From: Paenibacillus sp. GM2
GTDB taxonomy: Bacteria > Bacillota > Bacilli > Paenibacillales > Paenibacillaceae
Direction: 5' to 3'
Assembly (NCBI RefSeq): GCF_900069005.2
Contig: NZ_LN831278.1
Coordinates: forward strand, 257,782-321,781
Length of the DNA: 64,000 nucleotides
A program made the position numbers and the translations under genes. The first letter of the stretch is position 1. Each line of letters starts with the position of its first letter. The notes beneath the pieces are model-generated. The model was given only the letters and a program-made list of their open reading frames with translations, had not been told where the DNA came from and did not search any database. This document shows positions 51,758 through 61,165 of this stretch, piece by piece.

Positions 51758-54700
51758 TTATTTATGCTGCAATTGTCTCTTTCGCAAGAAATACAGAACC
51801 ACACCAAGTGCTATTAGGGCCAGACCCGTCAATTGGATAGGGAGAAGACTGGATTCACCCGTCTTAGGAAGCATCTTCCCGGAGTTCCCTTTCGTTGACG
51901 CCCCGTCCGCACTAGGCAGGACATCGACGTCTACTGCATATTCCACTTCGTTGCCTAGCGCATCTGCGACCTTGATCTTAAAGGAGTCCGGGCCTGTGTA
52001 GCCTTTATCCGGCGTGTACACCCAATTTCCTTTGGCGTCCACCGTAACTTTACCATTTTTAGGTTTCTCGCTAATTTTCGGCGTGCTGTTCTTAGGAACT
52101 TCAATCTTTCCTTTGATTGGCGTCTTATTTGTAGCTGGCACCTTATCCGTTGGCTTAGTTGTCTTCTCAGGTTCAGGCTTAGGCTCCTCGGTTCCCGGCT
52201 TTGGTCCTTCCGGCTCGGTTGGATCCGGAGTCTCACCAGGATCCACTTCCTTGTCCGGATCTACTGAAGGCTCAGGATTCGGATTTACTGGAGGAGTACC
52301 GCCACCGCCACCACCGCCATTTCCGCCACCGGTGGATGGGATTCTTTGATTTGTCTTTTCTAGGAACACAGTTTCAATCTGTTTATCCGTAATTTCAAAT
52401 GGTACTGGTGTCTTATCCAAGAGGTACCCTGCTGGTGCTTTAACTTCGATGAACTGATATTTATTCGGCTTCAGGTCCTCCAAGAGAAGTTCCCCGTTCT
52501 TGTCCGTAATCAATTTGGACTCGTCAATGTCGGCAACTTTTTGATATAAATAGTTCCCTTCCGGATCAAAGAGAATCGATTGCTCCCATAACTCAAACAC
52601 AGCGCCCTGAAGCTTAAGGTTTTTGCCTGAGTCATATTTGGTTAACTTAACGGAGCGGTCGTTCTCCTTATTTTCAATCGTCTGGGTTGTCTCTGGCTGA
52701 ATGATCGATACCGCAGTCTCGGCCTGTTCAATGACAAAGCCGTCGGCCTTGGTCTCGATCAGCGTATAGCTGCCGTATTTCAGATTCTCAAACACAAGGA
52801 GTCCGTTCTCATTGGTTACCCCTTGACCCACAAGCGCATCCGAGCTGTCACGAAGCTCGAATTCGACGCCTTCAATGGCCGACTGATCTTTGGCATTCAC
52901 CTTGGTTACGATCAGTTTCCCGTTGGAACCCCATTCGTTGGTTTTCTCTAGTATTTTAATTGAGGTTTGATTCTCCACGATATCGAAGGTGACAGGTGTC
53001 GAATCTAATTCATAAAATTCCGGAGCCTTGGTTTCAATCAGTTGATATTTCCCTGGCTCCAAATCACCTTTAGCAATCTTTCCGCTATCATCCGTTTCTA
53101 AAACATCGATAGGAGTACCATTTGGAAAAGTGCTAGTGATTTGATTTAATACGAATTTTGCCCCTTTTAAGGTTTTGCCCGGATCTGCCTGGTCTACCTT
53201 TGTTAATTCGAACCCTTGACGAATAATTTCATTAATAACCGTAAATGGCTCGTCAGAGTCTTTGAAGTAGATTGTTTTCCCGGCAGCATATTCCGTGTCT
53301 TTAATATAACCGCTAGGGGTGGAAACCTCTTTTAATATATAAGGCAATCCATCTGTGCTGTTGAGTCGATAATTCCTGGATGTCTCGGCTTGACCATTCT
53401 CATTAGTAGTAAGTGTCTCAAGCAAAGTAGTTCCCGATGCGTTCCATAACTCGAATACAACCTCTTTAATGGGATGGTTCAAATCATCCAGCTTCAGAAC
53501 CTTCAGTTTCCCTGTACCGGTGGAGGCGCCACCACCTGCTCCGGCGAGAGAGACTTTAATCCCTTCTACATTTCCCTCACCGATCACTGAGGCTGTTTTC
53601 CCGGAAAATTCAGCTTTATTTTTGATTCTCTGCCCACTATCCGCATTGATAAATGATTCATATTCGAGAATAAATGTGGTCCTTAATTCCTTCTTGAATG
53701 TGAGAGTAATGCTGTTGCCCTCAGCCTGCAGCTTAAAGAAGTCATTGTCGTTGTTGCCATCTTTATTAAGCTGAGCTCCTTTTGGTATATTACCCGAGTT
53801 GTTGGCAGGAAGGGCCGCTTCATACAGTTTTAGAGAATCTACTAATAAAATTTGGTTGTCAGATAAGGTATCGGTTAATTCGGAACCCGCTGGAATATAA
53901 GATTGGCTAGGGTTCAAAGTAACTGTCCACTGGGCTCTATCAGTTTTGCCGACTTGGGCTCCTGTTTTATAGAGCAGTTCCCCTCCGTGTTTAGGCGTTA
54001 CCTTGCCATCCTGACTAAAGAGCTCCCGAGTTCCGTCAAATAGTACTGCATGATTGGAATACTCCCCTATAATATTGAAGTCGCCATCAAGACTCGTTTT
54101 GTACTTAATTTGATAGGCCACTTCGCCGATACCACCAAGCTTCAACTCGAAGCTTTTACGATCATCGGCTAATTTAAGCTCATAGTTTGTAACGGGATCG
54201 CCTAAGCTGATCTGATTATTTGCCGGATTTAGAGTGAGCTTATGAACCTCGAAGGAATTATCGATATACATCTGATCACCTTTTAAGGCGTCGGTGATGA
54301 TCGCATCCTTCACATCAAATAGATTGTAGTTGGCAATAATCGTCCAAGTGATCGCTTTGTCCTTAGCGCTATATTCGCCTGTTTTTCTACCATTATTGTT
54401 GGTATAGTCCTCCGGTTTTACATAGGCTTCTTTTACAAGGCTTTTTTGGCCATTTAGATCTTTCCATGTCATTGTGGCTTTGTTTTTATAAAGCCCTTCT
54501 GCCGGTTTGCCCGCCTTAGGATCAAATGATGTTGCATAGGTGATGATAACTGGATCTTTGATCGTTTCTCCACTTTTTAGTTTGAGTGTAAATCCTTCAC
54601 TATAATTTCCTGGTTCCAGCTCAAAGGCGGAAACCGCAAGCTTCTGGCCATCCACTCTGATGCTATCCTGGAGCAGCTTCATATGTCTGCCCGCGTAATC

Positions 54701-56287
54701 GTCCTGGATCTTGACTTCGGTCATTTCGAACTTATCCTCATTGAGAATGAGCTGCCATTCAATTTCCTTTTTGTTAAAATCCTCGCGTATTACGTTCTTT
54801 TTGAAAATCCGTTCATTAAGCCATTTATGATCTGATTTTGTTAGGGTTCCAAAAGTCACGGAGTTGTTGACATCTTGACCGCTGTATATACGCTCTGTGA
54901 TTTCCGTCTGATATTCGATGACATAGGCCTCGGTGATTTCGTTATGGAACTCCAAAGTGAAGCCTGTTTCGAACCCGGAGGCGTCCTTCAGGATAACTAA
55001 ATCGTATTCGCTAGCGTTGATTAGAGCATCACGAGTAGCGCTACCATTGCTATCAATGTTCACTTTGTACACATTCACTTTGTCATTAGCCAGTTTAAAG
55101 TGGACGCCGTTGGATGGTCCAAAAGAGTCCTCAAGAATCGGCTGGCTTATCTTCTGCTGGTTATAGTTGTATTCGATCGACCAATCGACGATCCACAGGG
55201 AGCCTCCGGAGGGGAGGTCCTTGCTTTCGGCCTTTCCCACTTTCTTATTCAGCGGTTCATTGAAGCTGATATATACGCTGCTTGGCATACCTTCCGAGTA
55301 TCCATTATCTCCGGTAAGCGTGGCTGTGTTTTTGAATTCCCGGTTCTTAAAGTTTCCCTCTGTGGGAGCTTTAACGCTTGTCTTATACGTTACCTTATAG
55401 GCTTTATTGATATCCCCTAGATCGATAGGAAAGGCTGTTTCCGTTCTTACATGATTTGTTGGTTTTAAATCCCCATTTAAGAGAACTTCCATCTCGGTGA
55501 TCGTAATGTTACCTTTGATCTCCAAGCCATCCCCAGGATTATCCGTGAGTTTGGCATCTTTGATCTCTTTCTCTGCCTGGTTGAACTCAATCGTCCACTC
55601 GATTTCATCGGAGTTAAAATTGTGTTTGTTGGCGACGCCTGATTTCTTGAGCATATTCATGGCGCTGTTGGCGAAATTGACCGTAATATCTTGCTGTCCG
55701 ACTGAACTGAAGTCAATCTTATGCTGCAGACTTTCTCCAAGCTTGGATTGATCAAAAGACAGCCATACGAAAAATTGCCCATGCAGCTGTTGTCCACGAA
55801 TTTGATCATTAAATGTAAAGGTGACTTGCTTGTTCTCAGAAACAACGTATTTCCCAACACCTCCGGTCAAGTCTCCCTTTAGCTCATACGGTATAGCGAA
55901 CTCTTCAGGAAGATAAAAGCTGTAGGTCGATCCATCATCATAGGCATGCCGATCATCCGGCAAGGACCAGTCATAGATAATCGCTACTTCATCGGAAGGT
56001 TTAGGCCGAATATTCTGAATTTCTTCACCTTGTACTGTGATTGAACCGTCATTTTCAATAAGGGGTTGTTGGTTGTAAATTTTAACCCCTGTAATCAGAT
56101 TCTCTGTAATCTCAACTCCGGTGCCAAGGAGCGCGGTCTTGCCATACACATCATCTGTCACACTCTCTTGATTAACTATTACATCTTCGGTTTCGCCCTC
56201 AGCGCGAGTAATGGAAGAAGGGAGTACGATGTTGAGCAGTAGAATCATAGCTAGAAATAAAAATAATGGTCGTTTGAACTTCTTCAT
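51758..56287 (-). CDS. LPXTG cell-wall adhesin with collagen-binding-like and Cna-B domains
   Basis: A 1509-aa sortase substrate. Signal peptide PLFLFLAMILLLNIVL with cleavage near TRA. The N-terminal half (about 60-950) repeats a Cna-type adhesin fold, seen from recurring WxIxxN segments (EWTIEFNQAE, WIVDWSIEYN, EWQLILNEDK, TWTIIANYN, QWTVTLNPSQ), each starting a module of about 130-150 residues. Four Cna-B/SpaA modules follow (about 975-1320), each with a KxxxxxGxxFEL pattern and a GxYxxxE end (isopeptide-type). A Pro-rich stretch, one Big/cadherin-like domain (KVTVDAKGNWVYTPDKGYTG), then LPKTG at 1473-1477, a membrane span and RKRQLQHK. Sortase is not in the window. An orphan regulator gene lies upstream on the same strand, separated by a strong terminator. 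Confidence 0.9.
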   Translation of the reverse strand: MKKFKRPLFLFLAMILLLNIVLPSSITRAEGETEDVIVNQESVTDDVYGKTALLGTGVEITENLITGVKIYNQQPLIENDGSITVQGEEIQNIRPKPSDEVAIIYDWSLPDDRHAYDDGSTYSFYLPEEFAIPYELKGDLTGGVGKYVVSENKQVTFTFNDQIRGQQLHGQFFVWLSFDQSKLGESLQHKIDFSSVGQQDITVNFANSAMNMLKKSGVANKHNFNSDEIEWTIEFNQAEKEIKDAKLTDNPGDGLEIKGNITITEMEVLLNGDLKPTNHVRTETAFPIDLGDINKAYKVTYKTSVKAPTEGNFKNREFKNTATLTGDNGYSEGMPSSVYISFNEPLNKKVGKAESKDLPSGGSLWIVDWSIEYNYNQQKISQPILEDSFGPSNGVHFKLANDKVNVYKVNIDSNGSATRDALINASEYDLVILKDASGFETGFTLEFHNEITEAYVIEYQTEITERIYSGQDVNNSVTFGTLTKSDHKWLNERIFKKNVIREDFNKKEIEWQLILNEDKFEMTEVKIQDDYAGRHMKLLQDSIRVDGQKLAVSAFELEPGNYSEGFTLKLKSGETIKDPVIITYATSFDPKAGKPAEGLYKNKATMTWKDLNGQKSLVKEAYVKPEDYTNNNGRKTGEYSAKDKAITWTIIANYNLFDVKDAIITDALKGDQMYIDNSFEVHKLTLNPANNQISLGDPVTNYELKLADDRKSFELKLGGIGEVAYQIKYKTSLDGDFNIIGEYSNHAVLFDGTRELFSQDGKVTPKHGGELLYKTGAQVGKTDRAQWTVTLNPSQSYIPAGSELTDTLSDNQILLVDSLKLYEAALPANNSGNIPKGAQLNKDGNNDNDFFKLQAEGNSITLTFKKELRTTFILEYESFINADSGQRIKNKAEFSGKTASVIGEGNVEGIKVSLAGAGGGASTGTGKLKVLKLDDLNHPIKEVVFELWNASGTTLLETLTTNENGQAETSRNYRLNSTDGLPYILKEVSTPSGYIKDTEYAAGKTIYFKDSDEPFTVINEIIRQGFELTKVDQADPGKTLKGAKFVLNQITSTFPNGTPIDVLETDDSGKIAKGDLEPGKYQLIETKAPEFYELDSTPVTFDIVENQTSIKILEKTNEWGSNGKLIVTKVNAKDQSAIEGVEFELRDSSDALVGQGVTNENGLLVFENLKYGSYTLIETKADGFVIEQAETAVSIIQPETTQTIENKENDRSVKLTKYDSGKNLKLQGAVFELWEQSILFDPEGNYLYQKVADIDESKLITDKNGELLLEDLKPNKYQFIEVKAPAGYLLDKTPVPFEITDKQIETVFLEKTNQRIPSTGGGNGGGGGGGTPPVNPNPEPSVDPDKEVDPGETPDPTEPEGPKPGTEEPKPEPEKTTKPTDKVPATNKTPIKGKIEVPKNSTPKISEKPKNGKVTVDAKGNWVYTPDKGYTGPDSFKIKVADALGNEVEYAVDVDVLPSADGASTKGNSGKMLPKTGESSLLPIQLTGLALIALGVVLYFLRKRQLQHK

Positions 56288-56538
56288 GACTAAGTGATTT
56301 CACCTCTCCTTAATTTGTAGGTTCTGACTCATGCTAAGGCTAAGTATCTCGATAATTTCACAATCTACCTCCCTTACCGGACCCGTCTCCCAGTAAGCAG
56401 CAGAGACGATCTTCGTGGATTAAGCCTACAGGAAATGAGGTACCCCAAAACAATGTCGATTCAGGTCGATACTTATCCAAGCTACTATAAGATAGGTCAC
56501 TGAATATTTTCTAAATATCGGCTTTATATAAAAAAACA
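56288..56538 (-). promoter_or_regulatory. Upstream region of the adhesin gene
   Basis: About 250 bp between the adhesin start and the regulator-gene terminator. It must hold the adhesin promoter because transcripts from the regulator gene are stopped. It is rich in A/T near 56495-56530; I could not assign -35/-10 boxes with confidence. AAGGAGAGGTG lies 12-20 nt before the adhesin ATG. Confidence 0.35.
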
Positions 56539-56580
56539 AGAGCGATATGCTTCCCGCCAGGGAAGCATATCGCTCTAATT
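56535..56580 (-). terminator. Very strong terminator after the SARP-like regulator
   Basis: Perfect 17-bp stem: AGAGCGATATGCTTCCC (56539-56555) with its complement (56560-56576), 4-nt loop GCCA, and a T-run on the minus strand (TTGTTTTTTT). Confidence 0.9.
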
Positions 56581-56598
56581 CAAATCCATTTGCTATAT

Positions 56599-57729
56599 TC
56601 ATCTGCTATATTTCGAATACCAATCGATTAGCGCTTGGCTCGGGGCAACATCGAATTCATCCTGCAGCCTGTCGGTGAGCATCTGGAACAGCTTCCTGAC
56701 TTCAACCGGATGATTTAATGTCGAATAGATTTGCATCAGTCCAAAATATCCATCCTCCATATGGGGCAATTTATCTATGATTCGCTGATATAATGATATC
56801 GCTTCATTATACATGGACCGCTGCAAGTAAAACTCTGCGATCTGTTTAATATGAGCCAGCCAGACTAAGCGAAGACGTTCCTGCTCGTATTCGGCCCATA
56901 CATAGCGATGATCGGCGAGATAATCCCCTTTGTACAGTCCCATAATTAATAAATGCTGATCCAGAGTCTCGGCTGTGACTGGCGGAGCTTGACTGACCTG
57001 GGCTTCCCAGACCTCAACATCCAGTCGCTGGTTCCCGAGCAACAGACTGTACCCGCTATCCTTGTACTTAATCTCAAGCTCAATCCGGGCTTCCTTAAGC
57101 ACCTTGCGAATCTGATAGATTGCTGTATGTAGTTGCGCAGTTGACTTCTCAATATCGTATTCGGGCCATAGCAAGTCGATCAAGTCTTGCTTGGACACGG
57201 TCTTATCATGGTGATAGAGCAAATAAGCGAATAACTCCGGTGCTTTTAAGGTTCTCCAGGCAAAATGCTGCGTTGCCCCATTAGCGTCAATGTAATGGAT
57301 ACTCTGCAAGCAATTAAGCTGGGTCGACCCGACGTTTTTTGCGTCAGCGGAGACCTGTAAGGAAGAGGCTATACGTTGTAGGGTGATAACTAGTCTGTCC
57401 TGGTTCACAGGCTTCAGCAAATAGTCGAGCGCGTTGATCTCAAATGCCTTCAAGGCATATTCCTGAAAAGCGGTAGTAAATACGATTTGAATATGCGGCT
57501 GGATATTCAGCAGTTGATTAGCCAATTCAAAGCCATCGATCTCCGGCATTTCAATATCCAGGAAAGCCAGCTGCAGAACTTGCCGTTGGGCTGTTTCGAG
57601 CGCTTCGTGGGGATTCATATAGGAACCGATAATCTCTATATTCTGGACCACGGTCTGTTCCTTCAGCAACTTCTCCATTTTAAGTATAGCAAGGCTTTCA
57701 TCGTCTACGATAATTACCTTCATTCCCAT
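56599..57729 (-). CDS. Response regulator with winged-helix and BTAD (SARP-like) domains
   Basis: A 376-aa regulator. Receiver domain (1-120) with VDDES, phospho-acceptor D58 in AFLDIEMPEIDG and Lys in LLKPVNQDRL; a trans_reg_C winged helix (about 150-235; PELFAYLLYHHDKTVSKQDLIDLLW, AIYQIRKVLKE) and a bacterial transcription-activation domain BTAD (about 240-375; LDVEVWEAQV, GDYLADHRYVWAEYEQERL, YNEAISLYQRIIDKLP). ATG 57729 lies 6 nt after GGGAG; shorter start 57723 is possible. No histidine kinase is adjacent, so it is an orphan here. It lies next to the adhesin gene it might regulate (inference) and is divergent from an aldehyde dehydrogenase gene. Confidence 0.88.
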   Translation of the reverse strand: MGMKVIIVDDESLAILKMEKLLKEQTVVQNIEIIGSYMNPHEALETAQRQVLQLAFLDIEMPEIDGFELANQLLNIQPHIQIVFTTAFQEYALKAFEINALDYLLKPVNQDRLVITLQRIASSLQVSADAKNVGSTQLNCLQSIHYIDANGATQHFAWRTLKAPELFAYLLYHHDKTVSKQDLIDLLWPEYDIEKSTAQLHTAIYQIRKVLKEARIELEIKYKDSGYSLLLGNQRLDVEVWEAQVSQAPPVTAETLDQHLLIMGLYKGDYLADHRYVWAEYEQERLRLVWLAHIKQIAEFYLQRSMYNEAISLYQRIIDKLPHMEDGYFGLMQIYSTLNHPVEVRKLFQMLTDRLQDEFDVAPSQALIDWYSKYSR

Positions 57730-57961
57730 CTCTCTCTCCCTGCACCTCCGGTCCATGTTCCCTTCATTCTAACAAGCGCATGTCCGTATGTCCAAAGCAG
57801 ATTGCGAAGGCAGGCCATTCGCTCTACCTATTCATACGTTGTACCTACCTTATTCGCTGAATATATTCATGCGTCTGAGCCGCCGGTTTGAAAGGATTGC
57901 CCCTGTAGTACAAATCGGTGTATGGTTAGTAATAAGAGATAATGAAGGGGCAGTGAGCAAA

Positions 57962-59350
57962 ATGGCAGAGTTAGATCCTGATACGATTAGACAATGGCTT
58001 AAGCAGCAGAAGAGCAGCATTAACGGGGGAAAGACCGGATCGCTGGAGTTCAGGCTACAGCAGCTGCGGGCGTTGAAGCGGTCTGTTCAGCAGCATGAGC
58101 GCGAGATTATTCAAGCGTTGCATCAGGATTTGCACAAGCCGGAGTTCGAGGCTTATTCGACGGAAATCGGGTACCTCTATGACAGTATCGGATATGTAAT
58201 GAAGCACCTGCATCACTGGATGAAGCCGGAGCGTGTCCGCAACCCGCTCGTTCATTTGGGTTCACGAAGCTATATATATTCAGAGCCGTATGGCTCGGCC
58301 TTAATCATCGGACCGTTCAATTATCCGTTCATGCTGGTGATGGACCCGCTAGTTGGGGCGATTGCCGCCGGGAATTGCGCGGTCGTCAAGCCTTCGGAAT
58401 TTACGCCGCATGTCTCGGCGGTCATCTCCAAATTGATTGGCGAGTGCTTTGATGAGTCCTATGTACGGGTCATTCAGGGGGGACAAGAGACTACTTCTAC
58501 ATTGCTGCAGGCTCCCTTTGATATGATCTTCTTCACGGGAAGCGTACGGGTCGGCAAGATTGTGATGAAGGCCGCCGCTGAGCATCTCACCCCGGTTGTA
58601 TTGGAGCTTGGAGGCAAAAGCCCGTGTATTGTCGATAAGAACGTAAATCTGGATGTAGCGGCACAGAGAATCGTATGGGGCAAATATCTAAACACAGGGC
58701 AAACCTGCGTAGCCCCTGACTACGTGCTTGTTCATAAGGATGTCCGTGCAGAGCTGATTGCGAAGATGAAGACATGTATCACTTCCTTCTACGGAACGGA
58801 GCCGCAGCGGAGTCCTGATTATGGACGTATCGTCAACCTTGCCCATTGGGAGCGTTTGAACGGGCTGCTGGAAGGGGCTGTCATCGCAGCTGGCGGACAG
58901 ACGGACCGGGGTGATCTGTATATTTCGCCGACGCTGATTGAGCAAGTGGACTGGAGCGATAAGGTGATGGAGGATGAGATATTCGGGCCGGTCCTGCCGG
59001 TGCTGGAGTACCATAATCTGGACCAGGTAATTGAGGCGGTGAACTCCAGGCCAAAGCCGCTGGCTTTGTATTTGTTCACGAATGATAAACAGATTGAACA
59101 ACGGATAATGAGTACGGTATCCTTTGGCGGGGGTTGTGTGAATGATACGATTATGCACTTGGTCAGTCCCTATCTCCCATTCGGGGGAGTGGGTTCTTCC
59201 GGGATGGGAGCCTATCATGGGCGACATAGCTTCGATGCCTTCTCGCATAAGAAGAGCGTGCTGGGCAGGTCGACATGGATGAATCCAAGCTTCCTGTTCC
59301 CGCCTTACAATGATAAAAAATTAGGACTTGTAAAGAGGTTCCTGAAGTAA
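57962..59350 (+). CDS. Aldehyde dehydrogenase (class 3, AlkH/YwdH-like)
   Basis: A 462-aa NAD(P)-dependent enzyme oxidising aliphatic or aromatic aldehydes to acids. The binding motifs are IIGPFNYPFMLVMDPLVGAIAAGN and FFTGSVRVGKIVM, with the catalytic Glu in LELGGKSPC and the catalytic Cys in NTGQTCVAPDYVL. The size (about 460 aa, no N-terminal extension) matches the short class-3/fatty aldehyde type. Start ATG 57962 has AAGGGG 11 nt upstream; an in-frame GTG at 57953 is too close to that site. The frame extends upstream to 57788 without homology. Single-gene unit. Confidence 0.92.
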   Translation: MAELDPDTIRQWLKQQKSSINGGKTGSLEFRLQQLRALKRSVQQHEREIIQALHQDLHKPEFEAYSTEIGYLYDSIGYVMKHLHHWMKPERVRNPLVHLGSRSYIYSEPYGSALIIGPFNYPFMLVMDPLVGAIAAGNCAVVKPSEFTPHVSAVISKLIGECFDESYVRVIQGGQETTSTLLQAPFDMIFFTGSVRVGKIVMKAAAEHLTPVVLELGGKSPCIVDKNVNLDVAAQRIVWGKYLNTGQTCVAPDYVLVHKDVRAELIAKMKTCITSFYGTEPQRSPDYGRIVNLAHWERLNGLLEGAVIAAGGQTDRGDLYISPTLIEQVDWSDKVMEDEIFGPVLPVLEYHNLDQVIEAVNSRPKPLALYLFTNDKQIEQRIMSTVSFGGGCVNDTIMHLVSPYLPFGGVGSSGMGAYHGRHSFDAFSHKKSVLGRSTWMNPSFLFPPYNDKKLGLVKRFLK

Positions 59351-59355
59351 CAGAA

Positions 59356-59397
59356 GCGGCCGTTTGCCTGAACCAACCGGGTAAACGGCCACTTTTG
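59356..59397 (+). terminator. Terminator after the aldehyde dehydrogenase
   Basis: GCGGCCGTTTGCC pairs with GGTAAACGGCCA around a short loop, then CTTTTGC. Confidence 0.6.
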
Positions 59398-59428
59398 CTC
59401 TATAAGTCTGCGAGTGGAAAAGGTTGAG

Positions 59429-60907
59429 CTAATTCGACAAGTCCGATAAATCCGAGGATTTGGACGAATTGGAGGAACCTGAATCTGATGAATTTGACGA
59501 GTCTGATGAATCTGAAGGCTTTGATCCATTCGAAGAGTCGCCTGATGCATTCGCTGTGTTTGAAGAGTCTGACGCCTTCGATGCATTCGATGGCTTGGAT
59601 GAACCCGGTGAGTCAGACGATCCAGATGATCCGGACGAGTTCGACAAATCCAATGAGAGAGCTATACCGGTTCCCGAGATGACGGACGAACCCGTCGAAC
59701 CCGATGAATTCGATGAGCCTTGTGAATTGGACGCACCCGATGAGCCTTGTGTCTCGAATGAATTCGATGGGCCCGATGAGTTGGACGGCGATGCAGCGGC
59801 TCCTTTTGCTCCCATATTACGAATCATATGGGTCATCAGCATGATGAATGGCAGGAACACGGATACGGCCACTGTATAGGATATCCATGTCGTACTGTCC
59901 CAGCTTTGCTGGTAGGAGACATTGGGGTAGATTATCTCCGACAAGCTCACCAGAATCATTCCCAGCGGCATGACCAGAGGACGGTAGTCCCGCAGGTTAA
60001 ATATATAAGTCAGACCAAGGGCCGAGAAATATAAATAGATGGAGACTCTGAAGAACAATGTCGTATACCACATGATCCCCATAATAACCTCGATCCGCTG
60101 CAGGAAATTGCCGATGTTTATTTTTTGCGCTAACAGATAGCTCGGATACATACTGCTGGAGATAATATTCGGTCCAAAAACGAGCAATCCCAGAGCAACG
60201 ATCAGGGTGATTGCCAATCCCCCGATAATACTGCCTATAAGCAGAGCCCGCCGCGCCTCCGTAGGCTGCTTAACTGCGGATGAGTGAATCATAAGCAAGG
60301 AAATATGCGGCAGCAAGACGGTTGCCAGAAAATCCAGCGAGGCAGGCCAGATCGGTCTCATTCCATTCTCCATCAGCGGAAGAATATTCTCCGTCTGAGT
60401 CTGATTCAGGATCAGTATAACGAATGAGATGAAGAGGACGATGAATGGGAAGAACATCAGCTCAGAGGAACGGGCGAGGGTCTCGACCCCAAGTCTCACA
60501 CCCATGATGATGACAACAATAAACAGGATGTTGATAGCCTGTGTTGGTGTTTCTGGCATGATCTGTGTCGTCACAAAATTACCGGTAAAATAGAGCGCGG
60601 GGGATGGACCCGTCAGAAATAATGTTATTACTACCAGTAAAGCGAGCGTTTTGCCCAGCCATTTACCAAATAGAGTCTCCATGATCTGCACCAGGTTTAG
60701 TTTGGGATAAAACTTCGTCAATAAATTATACATGGACAGTATTGCGATTCCGAGGCTCAGTCCAACCAGGCAAGCAATCCACGCATCCTGCTTCGCTATG
60801 GAAGTCACGCTGGAGGGGACGATAAGTATGCCGCTGCCTATGGTGAAGAAGGTGGTTAAGGTCGTCAACTGCCGCGAAGATATGTTGGCTTGGCTGTATT
60901 TGTTCAT
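59429..60907 (-). CDS. gerKB: GerA-type spore germination permease (B subunit) with Ser/Asn-rich tail
   Basis: A 492-aa endospore germination permease of the GerAB/GerKB family (APC-like, 10 membrane segments; FFTIGSGILIVPSSV, IACLVGLSLGIAILSMYNL, ALYFTGNFVTTQIMPETP, FVTLILNQTQTENILPL-like). It would sit in the spore inner membrane as part of a nutrient receptor. The permease part ends near residue 365, the normal size. A further 127 residues (366-492) follow, almost only Ser, Asn, Gly, Asp, Lys and Ala. ATG has GAGAGGTG upstream. It is the last gene of a gerKA-gerKC-gerKD-gerKB operon. Confidence 0.92.
   Translation of the reverse strand: MNKYSQANISSRQLTTLTTFFTIGSGILIVPSSVTSIAKQDAWIACLVGLSLGIAILSMYNLLTKFYPKLNLVQIMETLFGKWLGKTLALLVVITLFLTGPSPALYFTGNFVTTQIMPETPTQAINILFIVVIIMGVRLGVETLARSSELMFFPFIVLFISFVILILNQTQTENILPLMENGMRPIWPASLDFLATVLLPHISLLMIHSSAVKQPTEARRALLIGSIIGGLAITLIVALGLLVFGPNIISSSMYPSYLLAQKINIGNFLQRIEVIMGIMWYTTLFFRVSIYLYFSALGLTYIFNLRDYRPLVMPLGMILVSLSEIIYPNVSYQQSWDSTTWISYTVAVSVFLPFIMLMTHMIRNMGAKGAAASPSNSSGPSNSFETQGSSGASNSQGSSNSSGSTGSSVISGTGIALSLDLSNSSGSSGSSDSPGSSKPSNASKASDSSNTANASGDSSNGSKPSDSSDSSNSSDSGSSNSSKSSDLSDLSN
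59432..59812 (-). repeat. Ser/Asn-rich low-complexity tail of GerKB
   Basis: 127 codons of Ser-rich sequence with short SSNSS, SDSS and GSSGSS units. Its DNA is a run of imperfect 9-15 bp repeats (GAATCTGATGA-like on the plus strand). Polar and disordered by composition. Confidence 0.85.
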
Positions 60908-60910
60908 ATT

Positions 60911-61159
60911 TCACCTCTCCGTCTGAATTAGCCCAATATTCTCTAGCAGATGATTGAGCGGATCGAGGATGAATGTCAGCGCTTTAAGCGGCGTAGGGAC
61001 ATTCTGTAACACATTTGCGATGACATTCATGGTGATGCCAATGAGCAAGAGAATGGAGAACACCCACAGCTCTTTGGTATATTTGCTCTTAACTAATGAG
61101 GGGACATCAAACCGTATGATCAGGCTGGTCACCCCAAGAATGATTACACTGTAGAGCAT
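60911..61159 (-). CDS. Small germination D-type membrane protein
   Basis: An 82-aa protein with two hydrophobic segments (MLYSVIILGVTSLIIRF and ELWVFSILLLIGITMNVIANVL) and a basic loop between. Small two-span proteins of this kind (GerKD-like D proteins) are known in GerA-type operons and modulate germination. The start ATG has GGAG 9 nt upstream; it follows gerKC by 6 nt and its stop is within 4 nt of the gerKB start, so it is translationally linked to both. Confidence 0.8.
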   Translation of the reverse strand: MLYSVIILGVTSLIIRFDVPSLVKSKYTKELWVFSILLLIGITMNVIANVLQNVPTPLKALTFILDPLNHLLENIGLIQTER

Positions 61160-61165
61160 GGCTGA

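Noticed and set aside
59460-59879. Long Asp/Glu/Ser-rich frame on the plus strand
   Set aside because: It is the antisense of the Ser/Asn codons in the gerKB tail; composition follows directly from that repeat.
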